Below are positions 22,879 to 30,973 of a stretch of DNA of 57,223 nucleotides, piece by piece. A program made the position numbers and the translations under genes. The notes below the pieces were generated by a model. It ran no database searches. It saw nothing but the letters and a program-made list of their open reading frames with translations, and was not told the origin of the DNA. Every line of letters begins with the position of its first letter. The first letter of the stretch is position 1. This stretch comes from a candidate division WOR-1 bacterium RIFCSPLOWO2_02_FULL_46_20 (GTDB lineage: Bacteria > Margulisbacteria > WOR-1 > O2-12-FULL-45-9): contig METP01000048.1 in the NCBI GenBank assembly GCA_001771365.1, positions 1 to 57,223 on the forward strand, read 5' to 3'.

Positions 22879-24252
22879 ATGATAAATAAACAGTTTTTAG
22901 ACACAATTAATGAATATAAAATGCTGCAACCCAAGGATAGGGTTTTGGTGGCTGTTTCTGGAGGAGCGGACTCAACAGCCCTGCTAAATCTCTTATATGC
23001 ACACAGGGACGAATTAAAAATCACTTTACATGTGGCACACTTGAACCACCTGATCCGCAAGAGTGATGCGGAGTTGGATGTCAGATATGTTCAGCAATTA
23101 GCCCAGAAATTAGATATTCCTGTCGCTGTTGAGTCTTTTGACGTGCAGGCGTATGCCAAGGAAGGACGGTTGGGGTTGGAGGTGGCCGCCAGGCAGATTC
23201 GTTACGCCTTTTTTGACAAAGTTGCCAAACAAATCGGCGCGAACAGGATAGCCATAGCCCATTCTGCCGACGATAATGTCGAGACATTTTTAATGCGACT
23301 GCTGCGTGGGGCAGGGCTTGACGGGCTTTGCGGCATTCCGCCCAGGCGGGGGATTATTATCCGTCCTCTGATCAAAATCTGGCGCAGGCAGATCGAAGAT
23401 TATATGGCAACCTTAAAGCTTGTGCCGCGACGGGATTATACTAATTTTGAATCAAGATACCAGCGCAACCAGGTTAGGTTGAAACTTATCCCCCAGCTTA
23501 AGCTGTACAATTTAAATATTAAAGAAATTATACTGCAAACGATATTACTCTTGACAGAAGACCGCGGGTACCTTGAGACAAAGGCAGAAGAGGCGCTATT
23601 TGAGACAATTAAATCTTTTAGTGATGATGAAATTGTCTTGCGGGTTGATAAACTGCAATCCTGGGAATATCCTATCCAGGGTCACTTATTAAGAAAAGCG
23701 ATAGAGAAAGTTAAAGGGAACTTGTCCGAGCTTACTTTTAAACATGTACGCAGTATCCTGGATAATCTTGAAAAAGATGAAAGATGGGAGATGCATCTGC
23801 CCGGAGAAATTTATGTTGTTGCCAGACAAAAAGAGTTGCTGATCAGTCGCGAAAAACCAACCCCTCTTAAAAGGATAGCCTATCGTTATACTCTGGCTGT
23901 CCCCGGGGTTGTTGAGATCAGGGAAATCGGCAAGAGAATAAGAACAGACATTTTGGACAGTGTCCAAATATCTGATTCACCCAATGTTGCTTGTATTGAT
24001 TTTAATGTGCTGGGTAAGAATGTTGTGGCGCGCAGCCGGCAAGACGGGGATAAATTTTCGCCTTTGGGGATGAGGGGGTCAAAAAAGCTACAGGATTTTT
24101 TTGTTGATGAAAAAATCCCAGTCCAGTTTCGTGACTCTATGCCTGTTATAGAAAGTGATGGGGTTATTGTCTGGGTCGGGGGCTTGCGTATTGATGAACG
24201 CGCCAGGGTTACCAAGAGGACAAAAAAAATTGTGAGGCTGGAACTATTATGA
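22879..24252 (+). CDS. tilS: tRNA(Ile)-lysidine synthase TilS
   Basis: 457 residues. The PP-loop is VAVSGGADSTALL (near residues 24-36). HVAHLNHLIRKSDAELD, AHSADDNVETFLMRLLRGAGLDGL and IIRPLI are TilS signatures. The C-terminal substrate-binding domain ends with the conserved FSPLGMRGSKKLQDFFVDEKIP. It converts C34 of tRNA-Ile(CAU) to lysidine so that AUA is read as Ile. It is followed by folP with a 4-base overlap. Confidence 0.95.
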   Translation: MINKQFLDTINEYKMLQPKDRVLVAVSGGADSTALLNLLYAHRDELKITLHVAHLNHLIRKSDAELDVRYVQQLAQKLDIPVAVESFDVQAYAKEGRLGLEVAARQIRYAFFDKVAKQIGANRIAIAHSADDNVETFLMRLLRGAGLDGLCGIPPRRGIIIRPLIKIWRRQIEDYMATLKLVPRRDYTNFESRYQRNQVRLKLIPQLKLYNLNIKEIILQTILLLTEDRGYLETKAEEALFETIKSFSDDEIVLRVDKLQSWEYPIQGHLLRKAIEKVKGNLSELTFKHVRSILDNLEKDERWEMHLPGEIYVVARQKELLISREKPTPLKRIAYRYTLAVPGVVEIREIGKRIRTDILDSVQISDSPNVACIDFNVLGKNVVARSRQDGDKFSPLGMRGSKKLQDFFVDEKIPVQFRDSMPVIESDGVIVWVGGLRIDERARVTKRTKKIVRLELL

Positions 24253-25448
24253 TTGCCAGAGTTATTGAGCTGGATAATCTATCAGAGGCCGGCAAAGAAA
24301 TGTTGGCTATTGGTTGTGATAAGGTTGGCGTGGAAATTATGTCTCATAAGGCGATTAGCCGAGTTATCAAGATAAAGAATGTCAGACCACCGGCCGCCAA
24401 TATTATTAAACAGGAAATGCTCTCTTTTGGCGGCGAAGCAGCTACTGCTCACGGAGCCATCGATCAATCCGTGGATACCACAGATCTGTTGATTTTTGGT
24501 ACGCTGAGACAAATTTCATTATTACTCAACAAATTAAAAATACATCAGTTTGGTTTGTCCCAGATCGGGGCTGAGATAAATATAGCCTTGGGAAATTATC
24601 AGGTGCGACCCGGACCAATTGCCAGGATGGACTTTGGTGAACGAACTTATATTATGGGAATTCTCAATGTTACCCCCGATTCGTTTTCGGATGGTGACAA
24701 ATTTATGGATGTGGCGACCGCTCTGGCTCATGCCAAAAAGATGGTTATGGATGGCGCTGACATTATTGATGTGGGAGGAGAGTCTACTCGTCCAGGCTCA
24801 AAAACTGTTTCAGCGGCAGAAGAAAAAAAAAGAGTTCTGCCGGTAATAGAAAAATTGGCCAAAGAGACTAAAACGCTTATTTCAATTGATACGACCAAGG
24901 CCGAGGTGGCCCAGGCCGCGCTGGCCGCGGGGGCGAGGATGGTTAACGACATTTCTGGTTTGCGATTTGATAAGAATATGGCCAAAGTTGTGGCCGAGGC
25001 CAGGGTGCCGGTTTGTCTTATGCATATGCAGGGAAATCCCCGAAATATGCAGAATAATCCGGTATATTCCGACCTGATGGATGAAATGCTAAATTATTTG
25101 CAGGAAGGACTTGAAATTGCCAAAGAGGCTGGTATACTACATGGGCAAATAATTGTTGATCCGGGGATTGGCTTTGGTAAAACGGTTGTCCATAATCTTG
25201 AAATCTTAAGACGGTTGAGAGAGTTGAAAATTTTGGGTTGTCCCATATTAGTTGGCGCATCCCGCAAGTCTGTGATTGGCCAGGTTTTGAATTTACCGGT
25301 TTCTGATAGGGGGGAAGGGACCTCGGCGACCATTGCCATATCCATTGCCAACGGGGCAAATATTATTCGTGTCCACGATGTGGCTGAGATGGCCAGAGTG
25401 GCCAAAATGGCCGATTCTATAGTTCGAAGGAGGAATGAAAATGATTAA
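24249..25448 (+). CDS. folP: Dihydropteroate synthase with N-terminal extension
   Basis: 399 residues. The catalytic barrel begins near residue 125 with YIMGILNVTPDSFSDG (pterin loop 1) and continues with DIIDVGGESTRPGS, SIDTTKAEVA, VNDISGL, VDPGIGFGKT and GASRKSVIG. It joins p-aminobenzoate to the pterin in folate synthesis. The first ~120 residues (including AISRVIKIKNVRPPAANIIKQEM) form an extra domain present in a subset of DHPS proteins, of uncertain role. It precedes folK; the pabA-like glutaminase gene is far away at 52307. Confidence 0.93.
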   Translation: MIARVIELDNLSEAGKEMLAIGCDKVGVEIMSHKAISRVIKIKNVRPPAANIIKQEMLSFGGEAATAHGAIDQSVDTTDLLIFGTLRQISLLLNKLKIHQFGLSQIGAEINIALGNYQVRPGPIARMDFGERTYIMGILNVTPDSFSDGDKFMDVATALAHAKKMVMDGADIIDVGGESTRPGSKTVSAAEEKKRVLPVIEKLAKETKTLISIDTTKAEVAQAALAAGARMVNDISGLRFDKNMAKVVAEARVPVCLMHMQGNPRNMQNNPVYSDLMDEMLNYLQEGLEIAKEAGILHGQIIVDPGIGFGKTVVHNLEILRRLRELKILGCPILVGASRKSVIGQVLNLPVSDRGEGTSATIAISIANGANIIRVHDVAEMARVAKMADSIVRRRNEND

Positions 25449-26097
25449 GAATAAAAAGAAAAAAATATTGTCCAGGAAAAAAAAGGTTGTGCTTAAAAAG
25501 AAAAAGGTTGCCGGCCCAAAAGTAAATAAGTTAAATAAACGTAAACCCAGTATTAACATCGCTTATTTGGGCCTGGGTTCAAATGTTGGTGATCGTGAAG
25601 AATACATTGAACAAGCGGTTTTTCTTATAGGTAAGCACCCCAAGCTTGAAGTCGCTCGTCATTCCACCAATTATGAGACAGAAGCAGAAGGTGGCGGTGG
25701 GAGTCAGCCTCCTTTTATCAATGCCGTGGTTGAGGTCAGAACCAAACTTTCGCCTCACGAGCTGCTGGATGCCTGTCACGAGATAGAGGCTACGTTGGGC
25801 CGCGAACGTGAAATAGAATGGGGTCCCAGGACTATTGATATTGATATTCTTCTTTATAATGACGAGGTTATTTCAGATGATAAGCTGCAAATCCCTCATC
25901 CCTTGATGCATGAGCGGGTTTTTGTATTAAAACCTTTGCGTGAGCTTGCGTCTCAGGTCATGCATCCGATTTTAGAGAAGAGTATTCAAAGTCTTTATGA
26001 AGAGAGAAAAACCGAGCTTGGAGAAAAATATGACGATGAATTGCCTGGGTTTAAGGAGATAAAGGGCGGGACTTACGACGACTACGAACGGTGGTAA
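25441..26097 (+). CDS. folK: HPPK (FolK) with lysine-rich N-terminal extension
   Basis: About 218 residues. The HPPK domain begins near residue 41: INIAYLGLGSNVGDREEYI, YETEAEG, ELLDACHEIEATLGRERE, WGPRTIDIDILLYND and PHPLMHERVFVLKPL, all with the usual Mg/ATP residues (DIDIL). It pyrophosphorylates the pterin for FolP. Before it are about 38 residues that are nearly half Lys. I prefer the ATG at 25441 (AAGGAGG 7 bases upstream) to that at 25435, which is too close. The basic tail may bind nucleic acid or be a slippage product of A-rich DNA. Confidence 0.9.
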   Translation: MIKNKKKKILSRKKKVVLKKKKVAGPKVNKLNKRKPSINIAYLGLGSNVGDREEYIEQAVFLIGKHPKLEVARHSTNYETEAEGGGGSQPPFINAVVEVRTKLSPHELLDACHEIEATLGREREIEWGPRTIDIDILLYNDEVISDDKLQIPHPLMHERVFVLKPLRELASQVMHPILEKSIQSLYEERKTELGEKYDDELPGFKEIKGGTYDDYERW

Positions 26098-26525
26098 TTA
26101 CAACCAAAAGTGCCGAGGCAACTGTTGAGTTAGGGAAGAAGATCGGTGCTTTTTTAGTGGCTAATGATGTTGTTTGTTTAACAGGCCGGTTGGGGGCAGG
26201 GAAAACCACTTTAATTCAGGGAATAGCCGAAGGTTCTGGAGTCAAAGATTACGTAACCTCGCCGACTTTTATTATCATTAACGAATATCAAGGCAAATTG
26301 CCATTCTTTCACGTTGATCTTTACCGTTTAGAAAATGTTGATGAAATTGAAGATCTGGGTATTGAAGAGTATTTTAACCGTGGTGGGGTTTGTGTGATTG
26401 AGTGGGCGGAGAAGTTAGAAGAATTAGAACCAAAATATTGTCACGAGATAAAAATTAAAGTTATATCGGAGACGGAAAGGGGAATATGCGTATCCTCGGC
26501 CTTAGCAGCGCGACTAAAGTCATAA
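26091..26525 (+). CDS. tsaE: tRNA t6A synthesis ATPase TsaE
   Basis: 144 residues, GTG start overlapping the folK stop. Walker A in LTGRLGAGKTTLIQGIA (P-loop 32-40), YVTSPTFIIINEY, HVDLYRLENVDEIEDLGIEEYF and VIEWAEKLEE are the standard TsaE blocks. TsaE works with TsaB and TsaD to place threonylcarbamoyl on A37 of ANN-decoding tRNAs. It overlaps tsaB by 40 bases, so the C-terminal end is not tightly constrained. Confidence 0.95.
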   Translation: MVITTKSAEATVELGKKIGAFLVANDVVCLTGRLGAGKTTLIQGIAEGSGVKDYVTSPTFIIINEYQGKLPFFHVDLYRLENVDEIEDLGIEEYFNRGGVCVIEWAEKLEELEPKYCHEIKIKVISETERGICVSSALAARLKS

Positions 26526-27106
26526 GTGTTGGTTTAATCGACGGAGATAAGGTCTTGGTCGATGCTACGGTTCCTGACATTCATTCTGAAATGATCTTGT
26601 CTTATATGGAAGAAGCTGGGATTAAATCAGAACAGATTGAAGGAATTGCCGTGGCTGATGGGCCAGGATCATATTCCGGATTAAGGGGAGGATTGGCAGT
26701 TGCTAAATCTTTAGCACATACTTTAAAAGTCCCGATTGTTGGAGTCTCGACCCTTGAAGCCATTGCCTATAACTTGGTTGATAAAGAGGGTACTATTGCG
26801 GTTTTACTGGATGCTAAGAGGGATGAATACAATTTTGCTTTGTTTAAAGCGTCGCAGGGTGAGCTTATTCGATTAACGGATGATTCTGTTATAAAACTTG
26901 AGGATTTAGATAAAAAGCTTGCTAATATTTATGGCAAGGTTCATTTGGTAGGGACTGATAAAGGGATTCAAGCAGATCCTTGTGGTATAAATGTGGCCAG
27001 GCTGGGTTTATTGAAAATTAAAGCAGGCGAGACTGTCGATCCCCTATCAATGGTACCCAAATATTCTCATAAACCAAACATTAGGGAATTCCACCAATCT
27101 CATTGA
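26486..27106 (+). CDS. tsaB: tRNA t6A synthesis protein TsaB
   Basis: 206 residues. ASKHA-fold N-terminus MRILGLSSATKVISVGLI, HSEMILSYMEE and VADGPGSYSGLRGGLAVAKSLA, the family hallmark, followed by VSTLEAIAYN and LLDAKRDEYN. AAAGGGG precedes the ATG at 26486. TsaB is the TsaD-like partner without catalysis. The tsaE-tsaB-rimI order is common in bacteria; tsaD is elsewhere. Confidence 0.95.
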   Translation: MRILGLSSATKVISVGLIDGDKVLVDATVPDIHSEMILSYMEEAGIKSEQIEGIAVADGPGSYSGLRGGLAVAKSLAHTLKVPIVGVSTLEAIAYNLVDKEGTIAVLLDAKRDEYNFALFKASQGELIRLTDDSVIKLEDLDKKLANIYGKVHLVGTDKGIQADPCGINVARLGLLKIKAGETVDPLSMVPKYSHKPNIREFHQSH

Positions 27107-27112
27107 TTATGC

Positions 27113-27118
27113 TATAAT
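27113..27118 (+). promoter_or_regulatory. Extended -10 (TGcTATAAT) 6 bases before rimI
   Basis: TATAAT with TG one base upstream lies in the 18-base gap after tsaB. Six bases separate it from the rimI ATG, so a transcript from here would be leaderless. No -35 is visible, as expected for an extended -10 promoter. Confidence 0.5.
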
Positions 27119-27124
27119 CTATTT

Positions 27125-27538
27125 ATGTTGAATATAGCGCCTCTAAAAGAAGAAGACATTGCGGCGGTGGTGGCAATTGAAAGCCTCTCTTTTAGCGCGC
27201 CCAAAGAAGAAGCTATCTTTAAAAGTGACCAAAACAAGTATTTGGTAGCCAGAGAAGATGGCGAAATTATTGGTTATATTGGCGTTGAAAAAATTTCCGG
27301 GGAGATTCATGTAATTAATATGGCCGTCGCCCCGGAACACCGAAACCAGGGAATAGGCAATAAGCTTATGGAAAAGATTCTTAATAATATTGATGTTTTC
27401 TTTTTGGAAGTGAGGGCTTCTAATCTTGCGGCGCAGGGGCTTTATGAGAAATTTGGTTTCAAGAAAGTGGGGGTCAGGAGAAGATATTATTCAAACAATG
27501 GCGAGGATGCTTGTCTTATGAGGAGAGAACCGAAGTGA
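27125..27538 (+). CDS. rimI: Ribosomal-protein-alanine acetyltransferase RimI-like (GNAT)
   Basis: 137 residues of the GNAT fold. The acetyl-CoA motif A reads VAPEHRNQGIGNKLMEKIL, followed by LEVRASNLAAQGLYEKFGFKKVGVRRRYY, the RimI pattern including the final Tyr. It follows tsaB as in many bacteria. RimI acetylates the N-terminus of ribosomal protein S18; the substrate here is assumed from family and neighbourhood. It shares GTGA with metH. Confidence 0.9.
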   Translation: MLNIAPLKEEDIAAVVAIESLSFSAPKEEAIFKSDQNKYLVAREDGEIIGYIGVEKISGEIHVINMAVAPEHRNQGIGNKLMEKILNNIDVFFLEVRASNLAAQGLYEKFGFKKVGVRRRYYSNNGEDACLMRREPK

Positions 27539-29988
27539 GCAAGTTTTTAGAAGAGCTGAATAAGAGAATATTGGTGATGGATGGTGCCATGGGTACACAA
27601 CTCATGGACAGAGGTGTGAGGCCGGAGGATTGTTTTGACGCGCAGAATTTAAAGAATCCGCGATTGGTTGAATCTGTCCATAAAGCCTATATTGACGCCG
27701 GCGCCGATATTGTTGAAACCAATACTTTTGGGGCGAATCGGATTAAGTTAGTTGATTATAAATTTGATAATAAGGCTGCTGAAATAAATATTGCCGCGGC
27801 CAAGATTGCCAGAAAAGCTGCCGGATCCAATAATTTTGTCCTTGGTTCAATTGGACCATTGGGGAAAATGCTCGATCCGCTGGGTAAAATCACTTTTGAT
27901 CAAGCTTATGAAGTTTTTGCTGAACAGGCCAGGGCGTTAGCCGAGGGTGGGGTTGACGCGATCATTATTGAAACCATTTCCGACCTTCAAGAAATGCGCG
28001 CCGCGGTTATTGCCGCGAAAAATAACACCAGATTGCCTGTTATTGCCAGCTTAACCTACGATGATGGCGAGAAAACAATTTACGGCACACCGCCTGAAGC
28101 GGCAGTTGTTGTCTTTGAAGCTTTAGGCGTTGATGTGATCTCAGCCAATTGTTCGACCGGGCCAGAGGGGATGCTAAAAGTATGTAGAAAGTTGTTAGCC
28201 GTAAGCAGTAAACCGATAATGGTCATGCCGAATGCCGGGATGCCTGAACTTATTGGCAATAAAGCTGTTTATAAGATGACGCCGGAAAAGTTCGGCAAGT
28301 TTGCGATCCAGTTCGCGAAATTGGGAGTGAGGATTGTTGGCGGGTGTTGTGGCACGGGGCCGGAACATATAAAGGCAGTAAGATTAACCCTCACCCCCAA
28401 CCTCTCTTCCCGAGGGAGAGGGGTGGCACGAAGTGGCGGGGTGAGGGGGGATTTTGCCAGCAGGACGAGGGTTGTTGAGGTTGAAGAAGGAAAAGTTTTA
28501 TTGGTCGGTGAAAGGATTAATCCTACGGGGAGAAACTTGCTTAAGGCAGAGATCCTGGCTGGCAAAACCCAGATTATACGCAGAGAGGCCGATGAGCAAA
28601 CTAAGGCCGGAGCAAGTCTTTTGGATGTGAATATTTCTATCGCGGATATTTCTGAGGCGGCGGCTATGCGGGCCGCGGTTAATGTCGTCCAGTCAACTTC
28701 GAATCTGCCCTTATCGATTGATAGCCCAAGTTTAGCCGGGGTTGAGTCTGGTTTGAAAAACTTTTGCGGTAGAGCCTTGCTAAATTCAGTCAATGGTAAG
28801 AATGAAAGTTTGGAGAAGGTTATTCCATTAGCCAAAAAATATGGGGCAGCTGTTATTGGCTTGGCCCTTGATGAACGTGGTATCCCCGCCACAGTTGAGG
28901 AGAGAGTGCGGATTGCCGAACGTATTGTCCGGACAGCAGAAGCAGCCGGGATTGCCAGAGAAGATGTATATATTGATAATTTGGTAATGACCGTTGGGGT
29001 TGGGATCCACGGAGCTCTTGATATTCTAAAAGCTATTTCCATGATCAAAGAGCGGCTGGGGGCCAAGACTATTTTGGGGATCAGCAATGTTTCGCACGGT
29101 ATGCCCAATCGCTCAAAATTAAATGCCTTGTATCTTCAATTGGCCATCACTTATGGGCTGGATGCGGCGATAGTTGATCCTACCGACAAAGAAATCCAAA
29201 AGGTTATTAAGGGTTCGTTAAGGCTCGTTAAGGCTAAGAAGGCTGAAGTCAGGGAGGGATTGATAAAGAAGTTTAGGGCTGAGGTGGATAAGGCGAGGAG
29301 ATCAGGGAAGCCGGCGGAGAAGAAGGGGGAAGCTGCGCTTCAGGAGATCCGGTTAACCGGGTATCCGGATATCCGGATTGCCGTTACTGATGGCGATGTT
29401 GATTTGGTTGAGGTTCTGGTAAAGCAGGCGTTGGAGAAAAAATATCCTCCCCAAAAAATAATTGATCAGGGTTTAGTGCCTGGTATGGCAGTGGTTGGCA
29501 AGAAGTTTAATCGCAAAGAATATTTTCTGCCCCAGGTAATCGAATCAGCCGAGGCCATGAGCAAAGGTTTTGAACTATGCAAGGCCAGGATACCAAAGGA
29601 GAAGACCAGGTCAGCGGGCAAGGTTCTTTTGGCTACTGTTAAAGGGGATATCCATGATATTGGCAAGAATATTGTGAAGATGCTCTTGGAAAACCATGGT
29701 TTTGAGATTATTGACCTGGGGAAAGATGTTGATCCCGAGGAAATTGTTAGCGTTGCCAAAAAAGCCAAACCGGACGTTATTGCTTTATCCGCACTGTTGA
29801 CTACGACCATGGTTGAAATGGGTATAGTTAACGATGAGCTGAAAAAAGCCAAACTTGATATTCCCCTCTTAGTTGGTGGGGCGGTGGTAACAAAGGGCTA
29901 TGCCGACAGAATTGGCGCTTCTTACAGCCTCGATGCGGTGGGGGCGGCGATGTTAGCCAAGAAAATTATGAAATCGGTCAAAAAATAG
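27535..29988 (+). CDS. metH: Cobalamin-dependent methionine synthase MetH, lacking the reactivation domain
   Basis: 817 residues, GTG start at 27535 coupled to rimI (GTGA; GGAGAG upstream). Domain 1 (to ~285) is the homocysteine-binding barrel: DGAMGTQL, ETNTFGANR and the zinc ligands VGGCCGTGPEH. Domain 2 (~305-570) is the folate-binding barrel from LVGERINPTGR. Domain 3 (~620-817) is the cap and B12-binding domain with DIHDIGKNIVKMLLENHGF, whose His binds cobalt. The C-terminal AdoMet-dependent reactivation domain of the ~1200-residue enzyme is absent, so another protein must reactivate it. Two repeat-derived inserts lie in the linkers (about 285-304 and 605-614). Confidence 0.93.
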   Translation: MSKFLEELNKRILVMDGAMGTQLMDRGVRPEDCFDAQNLKNPRLVESVHKAYIDAGADIVETNTFGANRIKLVDYKFDNKAAEINIAAAKIARKAAGSNNFVLGSIGPLGKMLDPLGKITFDQAYEVFAEQARALAEGGVDAIIIETISDLQEMRAAVIAAKNNTRLPVIASLTYDDGEKTIYGTPPEAAVVVFEALGVDVISANCSTGPEGMLKVCRKLLAVSSKPIMVMPNAGMPELIGNKAVYKMTPEKFGKFAIQFAKLGVRIVGGCCGTGPEHIKAVRLTLTPNLSSRGRGVARSGGVRGDFASRTRVVEVEEGKVLLVGERINPTGRNLLKAEILAGKTQIIRREADEQTKAGASLLDVNISIADISEAAAMRAAVNVVQSTSNLPLSIDSPSLAGVESGLKNFCGRALLNSVNGKNESLEKVIPLAKKYGAAVIGLALDERGIPATVEERVRIAERIVRTAEAAGIAREDVYIDNLVMTVGVGIHGALDILKAISMIKERLGAKTILGISNVSHGMPNRSKLNALYLQLAITYGLDAAIVDPTDKEIQKVIKGSLRLVKAKKAEVREGLIKKFRAEVDKARRSGKPAEKKGEAALQEIRLTGYPDIRIAVTDGDVDLVEVLVKQALEKKYPPQKIIDQGLVPGMAVVGKKFNRKEYFLPQVIESAEAMSKGFELCKARIPKEKTRSAGKVLLATVKGDIHDIGKNIVKMLLENHGFEIIDLGKDVDPEEIVSVAKKAKPDVIALSALLTTTMVEMGIVNDELKKAKLDIPLLVGGAVVTKGYADRIGASYSLDAVGAAMLAKKIMKSVKK
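28388..28447. repeat. Palindromic repeat (CCTCACCCC type) inside metH
   Basis: A 60-bp element with perfect 10-bp arms, CCCTCACCCC (28388-28397) and GGGGTGAGGG (28438-28447), and an inner CCTCTC/GAGAGG pairing. It is in frame and encodes about 20 residues exactly between the homocysteine and folate domains. It shares its outer arms with the element in cusB. Confidence 0.85.
29347..29376. repeat. 30-bp repeat (ATCCGGTTA type) inside metH
   Basis: This 30-mer matches 28 of 30 bases at 55199-55228 in murE, differing only at two positions. It contains the palindrome CCGGATATCCGG. In both genes it is read in the same frame, giving RLTGYPDIR here and RLPGYPDIR in MurE. In MetH it lies in the linker before the B12 domain. 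Confidence 0.85.
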
Positions 29989-29990
29989 GG

Positions 29991-29996
29991 TATAAT
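29991..29996 (+). promoter_or_regulatory. -10 element 6 bases before the aldolase gene
   Basis: TATAAT in the 14-base gap after metH, followed by AAATTT and the ATG at 30003. There is no clear -35 and no ribosome site. The layout is that of a leaderless start, as at several other genes in the window. Confidence 0.4.
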
Positions 29997-30002
29997 AAAT
30001 TT

Positions 30003-30944
30003 ATGTTCAGACCAGAAATAAAGGTTTTAGACTGCACCCTGCGTGATGGCGGGTTGATCAATGACCACTGCTTTGACGAAGGTTTTGTTAAGGCGGTGTT
30101 CAGGGCAACGGCGCTGGCCGGCATTGACTATGTTGAATTAGGTTATCGCGCTTCAAAAAAGTCTTTTTCTCCGGATAAATACGGCGAGTGTAAATTCTGC
30201 GATGAAGATTTTGTGCGTAAAGTTACCGACGGCGTGGACAATAAGCCAAAGATCTCTGTTATGGTTGATATCGGCCGCATTGACGAAGCGCAAATCCCGG
30301 ACAAAAAAGACAGTGTTGTTGATCTTGTCCGTGTGGCCTGCTATATCAAGGATGTTGATAAGGCGATTAAACTGGTCAACTTTTTCCATGATAAAGGTTA
30401 TGAAACCACCTGTAATATCATGGCTATTTCAACGGCGCTAATTCCGGATGTTGAAGAGGGTTTGGCTCAATTGGCCGAGAGCCCGGTAGGTACTGTATAT
30501 GTGGTTGATAGTTATGGCTCAATGTTTTCTGAGCAGATCCATTTTCTGACAAAATTATATGGTAAATATATGTGGCCCAAGAAAAAAGAAGTGGGCATGC
30601 ATGCCCATAATAACCAGCAATTGGGCTTTGCCAATACGATTGAGGCGGTTCGCATGGGAGCGAATTATCTCGACAGCACGATTTACGGCATTGGTCGTGG
30701 CGCCGGCAATTGCCCGACAGAATTGCTTTTGTCTTTTCTAAAAAATCCCAAGTTCAGGCTGGAGCCAATTCTTGAAGTGATTGAAAAAGAATTGGTTCCT
30801 TTGAGTAAACAAATAGAATGGGGCTATATTATTCCCTACATGATTACCGGAATCTTGAATCAGCATCCTCGCGCTGCTATTGCTTTGCGTGCGGGTAAAG
30901 ATAAAGATAAGTTTGCCCAATTTTACCGGGATATATTGATTTAG
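30003..30944 (+). CDS. HMG-CoA-lyase-like/DRE-TIM aldolase, substrate unknown
   Basis: 313 residues. The metal and catalytic motif LDCTLRDGGLIND (9-21) identifies the DRE-TIM metallolyase barrel; MHAHNNQQLGFANTIEA carries the two metal-binding His and the family's conserved Asn/Gln stretch, and GIGRGAGN the end-of-barrel loop. The closest described relatives are 4-hydroxy-2-oxovalerate aldolases (MhpE) and related lyases or synthases. No acetaldehyde dehydrogenase or catabolic genes are near, so the 4-hydroxy-2-oxovalerate function is doubtful. It stands between metH and the ABC exporter operon. Confidence 0.75.
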   Translation: MFRPEIKVLDCTLRDGGLINDHCFDEGFVKAVFRATALAGIDYVELGYRASKKSFSPDKYGECKFCDEDFVRKVTDGVDNKPKISVMVDIGRIDEAQIPDKKDSVVDLVRVACYIKDVDKAIKLVNFFHDKGYETTCNIMAISTALIPDVEEGLAQLAESPVGTVYVVDSYGSMFSEQIHFLTKLYGKYMWPKKKEVGMHAHNNQQLGFANTIEAVRMGANYLDSTIYGIGRGAGNCPTELLLSFLKNPKFRLEPILEVIEKELVPLSKQIEWGYIIPYMITGILNQHPRAAIALRAGKDKDKFAQFYRDILI

Positions 30945-30973
30945 GATTGATCTAATACCCGGGGAGGTGTTGG

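Noticed and set aside
28269-29108. 279-codon open frame antisense to metH
   Set aside because: It is a shadow of metH codon structure: Ser/Pro/Thr-rich, without motifs or a ribosome site.
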